NCBI RefSeq assembly: GCF_028009165.1
Contig: NC_079246.1
Span: forward strand, 2,356,001 to 2,420,000
Reading direction: 5' to 3'
DNA: 64,000 nucleotides
Origin: Akanthomyces muscarius
Taxonomy: Eukaryota; Ascomycota; Sordariomycetes; Hypocreales; Cordycipitaceae
Part shown: positions 58,901 through 64,000 of the stretch, one piece after another
How the letters are laid out: every line of letters starts with the position of its first letter
How positions within the stretch are numbered: the stretch's first letter is position 1
Translations under genes and position numbers: made by a program
Notes under the pieces: model-generated
Told to the model about the DNA's origin: nothing
Database searches by the model: none
Seen by the model: the letters and a program-made list of their open reading frames with translations, nothing else

Positions 58901-61231
58901 CGGTCAGCCTGCTCGCGATTTGACCCGCCATTTCGTCCAGAGATGGAACTATCTGCGCCGCGGCCGCAAATCAACCAGGCCCTTGCCATTCTTGCTGCCG
59001 CCTCCCGACGCCAAATTTGAAGAGCTCCAGGCGCTCGGCTTGACCGGCTCCTGCGAGGTTCAAATGCTGAGATCAGCCAGTACATGGTCCCTGGGGTTGG
59101 AAGAGACGGAACACAGCATCCAAACTGCATACGTTAAGATGATTGAGGATTCGGAACATCTTGTCTACATTGAGAACCAATTCTTCATCTCCAGCACCGA
59201 GGCATACAACACCCGCATCGTCAACAGAATCGGTGACGCAATCGTGCACAGAATTGTTCGAGCACATGAAAACGGGGAAAGTTGGCGTTGTATCATTCTC
59301 ATCCCGCTGATGCCGGGCTTCCAAAACACTGTCGATGAGCAAGAAGGTACCAGCGTACGACTTATCATCATGTGCCAGTTCCAGAGTATTTGCAGGGGCG
59401 AAAATTCCATTTTTGGTCGCCTACGTGCTGCCGGAATCGACCCCCAGGAATACATCGACTTCTTTTCTCTCCGCCAGTGGGGAACCCTGAGCACAGATGC
59501 TTTGGTTACCGAGCAGCTATATATCCATGCCAAGACAATCATCGTGGATGACCGTGTAGCTCTGATTGGTTCAGCCAATATCAACGAACGTTCCATGGTT
59601 GGCCATCGTGACTCAGAGGTTGCGGCAATCGTTCGCGATACTGACATGATATGGTCTACCATGGGTGGAAAGCCGTATCAAGTTGGCAGATTCGCGCACA
59701 CATTGCGCATGCGATTGATGCGGGAGCACCTCGGTCTAGACACTGATGCCATCCTCGAAGAAGAACGACAAAATGACGTTAATGGCGAAATATTTGAGGA
59801 ACAAATGGACAACATCTATGACGAGAAGCCTTCATCACTGAATGACGCCCGTGAAGGCGAATCCAGTAACTCAGCGCATCCAGGGATGCCTCATCTGCGA
59901 AGCTTCAACAACGACCTTGACATAAAAATGGCCAGGGCTGTGGACCGTGACTCATCATCATTTGAGAACGAGGACAACCCGAAAGGCAAGGGCAAACAGA
60001 CAGAAAAGAATAACGACTTCCATGCTGAGCGCCATACCAAGGATGTTTCTGGCCATGGTGCTGACCAGTGGAAGGCTGCTGAGAAATCTGGCCTCGATGG
60101 AGGAAGAGACTCTGTTATTGTAGATGGTCGCGAATTCTTGGTCAGCAGTGCCGATGCCATGGGCAAAGGCACACTGGCAGACCCTCAGCACAGGGACCCG
60201 CAGGGACCTGAGAGCAGACCACAGGAACATGTCGAAAACAAGAAGCTTCCACCTCTGCCGCCATTTGACGAGCGTGCTGGTGAATTGGACCAGCTTCGGC
60301 CAGCCCAGCTTCCTACACTGCCTGAAACTAGTGACGCCGACATCCGTGGAGACGAGTTCGGTGCCGTCCGTCATTTGGCTGGCGACATTAAGAGGGCAAC
60401 CATCACGAAGGACTGCATGACGGATCCGATTGTGCCCGAGTTCATCGACGACATTTGGAACAGGGTCGCCAGCAACAACACCAAGCTATACCGCAAGGTT
60501 TTCAAATGCATGCCGGATTCCGAGGTCAAGACATGGGCCGAGTATCGCGACTTTGTGGCCTACGGCAAGAAATTCCAAGAGAGCATGGAAGTCCGCCCCA
60601 CCTCGGAGGAACAAGACGCTACGAGCGAGGCGGGTGGCAATGCGAAACACACCGCAAGCAGCGGTGCTATTGGCATCTCTGTACCTGACCTGGAGGCGCT
60701 GGCGAATATCAACGGAGAGGACTCAGAGAAGCTTGCTGCCAACATCAACGATCAGCAGACCGATCCCAACGTTACACGCGAGAAGCAAGGCGATGTTGGT
60801 GACGAGAAGGCCGCAATCGTGGCAGGCGAAGAGCAGGAGATGGGTGCCGAGGCCGAGAAGCAAACGACAAACACTGAACCGCTTGAACGTAAGACGACAA
60901 CATTTGCCAACCTCGAGAAGCCGTCGACCAAGGATACTACCGCAACAGCGGCCCAGGCACAATTTGGCTCCGTAAAGAAGCGACGTCGCGCGGCTACTAA
61001 GGGTAGCCGTCGCTGGTCCAGCGCCGACGACATGCCGTCTCGCGCCGAGGCCGAGGGCCTTTTGAAGATGATTCAGGGCAACCTTGTTGAATTTCCCTAT
61101 GACTGGCTCATTACCGAAGAACACAACGGCAACTGGGGCTACCAGGTGGATGGCGTTGCACCGCTGGCGATTTAGTAAGTCGATGACTGTAACATTTGTT
61201 GTGACGACGACTAACCGATGCTAGCAACTAA
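55932..61231 (+). CDS. PLD1: phospholipase D (PLD1/Spo14 type)
   Basis: Encodes about 1749 residues. Exons: 55932-61174 and 61225-61231. The first Met is MARDDSVSPLTRSPQ. Domains: a long disordered N-terminus; a PX domain starting near residue 385 (PVLLEQLKLRITH); a PH region at about 620-770; a catalytic core with two HKD motifs, HHEKICIVDHD (H895, K897, D902) and YIHAKTIIVDD (H1199, K1201, D1206), each with the usual neighbours GGVDLCFGRWD and GSANINERSM; and a long charged C-terminal extension ending in a conserved-looking EGLLKMIQGNLVEFPYDWL segment. It cleaves phosphatidylcholine to phosphatidic acid. A TAG appears at 61173, but its G starts a GTAAGT donor; splicing the 50-nt intron (CTAAC branch, CTAG acceptor) gives the ending PLAIYN. 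Confidence 0.9.
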
Positions 61232-61585
61232 TGACGCCGGCCAACGTCTGCGGCTGATAGCATGCACACAAACAAACACTCGCTATTCCTTTTGCACCCA
61301 TAAACTGTATTGGCTTCCTGGTTTTCTTTTGCTTCTTAGCATTGCATGGCGTCTGTCGGCTTTTGGCTGAATTACACCTTGGAAACTTTCTTCATTTCCT
61401 TTGTTGACCATTAAGCGGCATTATAATTCTTATAGAGGTAAAAAAAAGTACTTAATACACGGTGGCAGTACAATTCTATAGCGTACACTGCTTTTAGACA
61501 AAATAAAATTATGTTACATCGACTCCCTCGGACGCTCTTCTGCTGCAACCGGCTCTCGTTCATGACTTTTTTTTGTTTCAACGTC
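61232..61585. other. convergent 3' region, PLD and COQ7
   Basis: A 354-base gap between convergent genes, AT-rich around 61400-61510. It should hold both polyadenylation regions. Nothing else seen. Confidence 0.5.
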
Positions 61586-62317
61586 TCAGACCCTTTCGCT
61601 GACCCAGATGGCACCGCGACAGCCCGCGCGAATGACACCCGTGAGCAGCCAGTGCGGATCCGCCTTTTTCGCATCATGCTCGACGGCATGGTCTAGGTGC
61701 TCGAGCTCCTCGTCGCGGATCCGCCTCAGCGTGCCAATCAGCTCCGCGATCTCGGGGCCGACCTCGTAGCCCTCGGCCTCCCACGCCGTTACCATCTCGA
61801 GAAGGCTGCGGATCTGCTCGTTGTAGTGGCCCCCGATCTCGGTCTCGACGGCCTCGGTGCACGCCATGGCGGCCTCGCGGCCGAGCACGGCCGTGGACCA
61901 CCCGAGTCCGCTCGCGAGCGCCGACCACACCGGGTACAGCGCCGTCGGGCGCACGCGGTGTTTATGGAGGAGCGCGTTGAAGGTGGCGAGGTGCGCGGCT
62001 TCCTGGTCGTACATGTGCTTCATGAGCGGGCGGAGGTGCGGGTGCGCGCGCACGAGGGGCGGCGTCTGCGCCGTGTAGATGAGCGTGGCGGCGAGCTCGC
62101 CGGCCTGGTTGACGCGCAGAGCCGAGGAGAGGAAGGCGCGCTGCTCGGCGGTGAGGGGCTTGCGAGGACGAGGTGGCGAAGGAGGCTCGGAGGTGGAAGT
62201 TGTGGTGGTGGTGGTGGTGTTGGCGAGGCGGGTGGGACCGGTGGTGAAGGATCGCAGGGTGGATGGACAGATGCGTAGACGGCGCGCGGGCCGGGCTATG
62301 CGTTGGACGGCGGACAT
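61586..62317 (-). CDS. COQ7: 5-demethoxyubiquinone hydroxylase COQ7
   Basis: A single-exon gene of 243 residues. A basic N-terminus (SAVQRIARPARRLRICPSTLRSF) is a likely mitochondrial presequence, followed by a Thr-rich linker encoded by a GGT-type repeat. The di-iron carboxylate fold of the COQ7 family is clear: NQAGELAATLIYTAQ (first ligand Glu), MYDQEAAHLATFN (ExxH), EAVETEIGGHYNEQIR (third Glu) and EELEHLDHAVEH (final ExxH). It hydroxylates demethoxyubiquinone in the mitochondrial inner membrane, the penultimate step of ubiquinone synthesis. Length fits fungal homologues. The gene shares a divergent promoter with RTF1. Confidence 0.93.
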   Translation of the reverse strand: MSAVQRIARPARRLRICPSTLRSFTTGPTRLANTTTTTTTSTSEPPSPPRPRKPLTAEQRAFLSSALRVNQAGELAATLIYTAQTPPLVRAHPHLRPLMKHMYDQEAAHLATFNALLHKHRVRPTALYPVWSALASGLGWSTAVLGREAAMACTEAVETEIGGHYNEQIRSLLEMVTAWEAEGYEVGPEIAELIGTLRRIRDEELEHLDHAVEHDAKKADPHWLLTGVIRAGCRGAIWVSERV

Positions 62318-62945
62318 ATTCGATGATTAGGCGTTGCCAGGCTATACGCTGGACGGCGGACGTATTTGGTGGTTGGGCGTGCTGATTGGTAATTAATGTT
62401 GGGTTTTGAGGACAAGAGGATGAAGTCATGGAATGGCCTGAAGTGCCACTATTCACGGTAGCTCGTAGCGGGCACCGGGGCTGGCACTTTACAGTGGATA
62501 CTCGCGCTTTACAGTGGCTTGCTTCGCTGTGAGCCGGAGAAAGACTTCTGCCGCATTCCGCTGCTGTGGCACAAAGCCGCGTCGCCACCAGTGGCTGCAC
62601 GACGTTGCGTCGCGGCGCGAAAGTCAATGTCCACTGCGCTGCACTGCTGCTGAGCTGCCCATTCAACCACCTAAAAGCCAGGTGCTCTCTCCTCGCCCCT
62701 GGCCCTGAAAACCTCTCACCCTTTTCATTCCTTTTTCATTTGCTTCCATCTCCTTCAATCCTCTCCTTAGCAGCCTTTTTTCTTTTACTGTAATTCTGCC
62801 CTGCATCTCTAATACCAACCGAACAGAGTTGGCAGCAGGACAACGCGCATCCAACGCCGGCCTTTCACCGTTGAAAACCTCCTTTTGCCCTCACCGAAGC
62901 CGATTCTGCATCGCAGGGAATAGTCGACTGCGCGACCAATACACA
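62318..62945. other. divergent promoter, COQ7 and RTF1
   Basis: A 628-base region between divergent genes. The RTF1 side has strong CT-rich tracts (about 62680-62830), typical of fungal transcription start regions. No coding sequence is supported. Confidence 0.5.
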
Positions 62946-64000
62946 ATGGCTGATTTCGAAGCTGATCTCTTTGATCTCGCTGGCGGCGGCTCCGATTCGG
63001 AGGGATCCGTCGACCGCAGACGCTCCCCGTCGCCGCCAGCAAAGAGAGGCTCCAAAGCGACAAAGTCGAGGCGCGCAGATGATGGCGACTCAGAGGAGGA
63101 AGGCGAAGCGTGAGTGCTCATCTCCCGTGGCACGAGATCCATATTATCCTGTTCAAGGTGATGACGGATGGACGAGATGATGAACGACGCATGCTAACCT
63201 GCTCGGAACAGCTACTCAGGGGCAGGTTCTCCCGACTCTCTAAACTCAGCCCCCATGGACGAATCAGACTCGGACGACGAGACTTCAAAAGGCCGCGGCG
63301 GCGGCAATGATGAGGAAAAGTACCCCGTCGACGGCAAGTTTCGAAGCGAGTCGGAAAAGCACGAGATTCTGGCGATGCCTGAACTGGAACGAGAACAGAT
63401 CCTCGCGGACCGCGCCAACGAGATAGAGAGACTGCGGCAGAACCGCCTGTTGCGCCAGATGGTTACGGATACACAAAACGATGAGCGCAAGGCCAAGAAG
63501 AAGCGCAGCGCCGACAGCGCCGATCTCGACGACGGCGACGATGACCGCCGCGGCAAGTCGTCGCGGAGCAGTGGTGGCACGGCCATGGATGCGCTGCGCC
63601 GCGCCAGAGCCGACAGGCAGAAGCGCAGGGAGGACCACGAGCGACGCCGCGACGCGTACTCTCCCCAACGGGACTCGGATGGCGAGGAGAGCGAGGACGA
63701 CTATAGACGCCGTTCGCGCACCCCTGAAAAGAAGGAAGAGAAAAAGGACGAGCCCAAGCCGGAGTTGAGGGACTTTGAGAGGGTGCGTCTGGGACGCAAC
63801 GAGTTTGCGCAGGTGTGCTTCACGCCAGGTTTTGAACCCTCGATTACGGGCTGTTTCATTCGTATCGCCGTTGGTCCTCACCCGGACACAGGTGTCGAGC
63901 AGTACAGAATGGCTATTATAAAGGGTACGTGTGGTGGCTGTTTCTTCCATCAAGAACTTGAAGCTAACCCTATGCAGGTTTTACCACCGGCAGAGCTTAT
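62946..64000 (+). CDS. RTF1: PAF1-complex subunit RTF1, 3' truncated by window end
   Basis: Exons 62946-63109, 63212-63924 and 63978 onward; the window ends inside exon 3, so only about 300 residues are seen. The protein starts MADFEADLFDLAGGGSDSEG. The N-terminal half is highly charged, with Ser/Asp/Glu patches and basic runs, and holds a conserved segment KFRSESEKHEILAMPELEREQILADRA, which in Rtf1 is close to the histone-modification region. The Plus3 domain starts at about ELRDFERVRLGRNEFAQVCF and continues FIRIAVGP...YRMAIIKGFTTGRAY. Rtf1 couples RNA polymerase II elongation to H2B ubiquitylation, with Plus3 binding phosphorylated Spt5. The cut is a window artefact. Confidence 0.92.

Overview
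This is a piece of nuclear genome from a filamentous ascomycete (Pezizomycotina). Sordariomycetes, probably Hypocreales, is my inference from gene content and gene structure. The signs are short spliceosomal introns with GT-AG ends and CTAAC-like branch sites, about 20 protein genes in 64 kb, long spacers rich in homopolymers, and fungal families such as an NBR1 with four ZZ fingers, a PTH11/SAT4-type rhodopsin-fold protein and degenerate fungal APH-like kinases. I found no tRNA, rRNA, CRISPR array, or mobile element with recognisable ends. All exon models were built by hand from splice signals, reading phase and family conservation, and every spliced model closes in frame.

Layout. Positions 1-4014 hold no supported gene. 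LST8 (-) follows, then a 3.4 kb spacer, an omega-amidase/nitrilase (+), spermidine synthase (-), gamma-tubulin (-), an NUP2-type FG nucleoporin (-) and the autophagy receptor NBR1 (-). From 23.6 to 30.3 kb there is an APH/choline-kinase-like phosphotransferase (-), a small unrecognised protein (-) and a Barentsz/CASC3-type exon-junction protein (-). From 32.7 to 35.6 kb two diverged tandem paralogues of an APH-like fold have both lost the catalytic Asp, with a 46-48 bp-period hairpin repeat between them. Next come a BMT6-like 25S rRNA methyltransferase (+), a Sac1/hSac2 phosphoinositide phosphatase (-), the V-ATPase proteolipid c (+), the ERG4 sterol reductase (-), a DAL5-like MFS permease (-), a 4.1 kb spacer, the rhodopsin-fold membrane protein (+), phospholipase D (+), COQ7 (-) and the start of RTF1 (+, cut by the window end).

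Most genes are conserved housekeeping genes, each with its own promoter. Several touch TORC1, vacuole or autophagy biology (LST8, NBR1, V-ATPase c, perhaps the small protein at 25.8 kb), or phosphoinositide and phospholipid signalling (Sac phosphatase, PLD). I would not claim a functional cluster.

The most unusual features are the degenerate kinase pair with its repeat, and the gene architecture: a GC-AG intron beside a 22-nt exon in LST8, a 13-nt exon in the V-ATPase gene, terminal coding exons of 12 nt (ERG4) and 7 nt (PLD), and a stop-free 48-nt intron in the Sac phosphatase.
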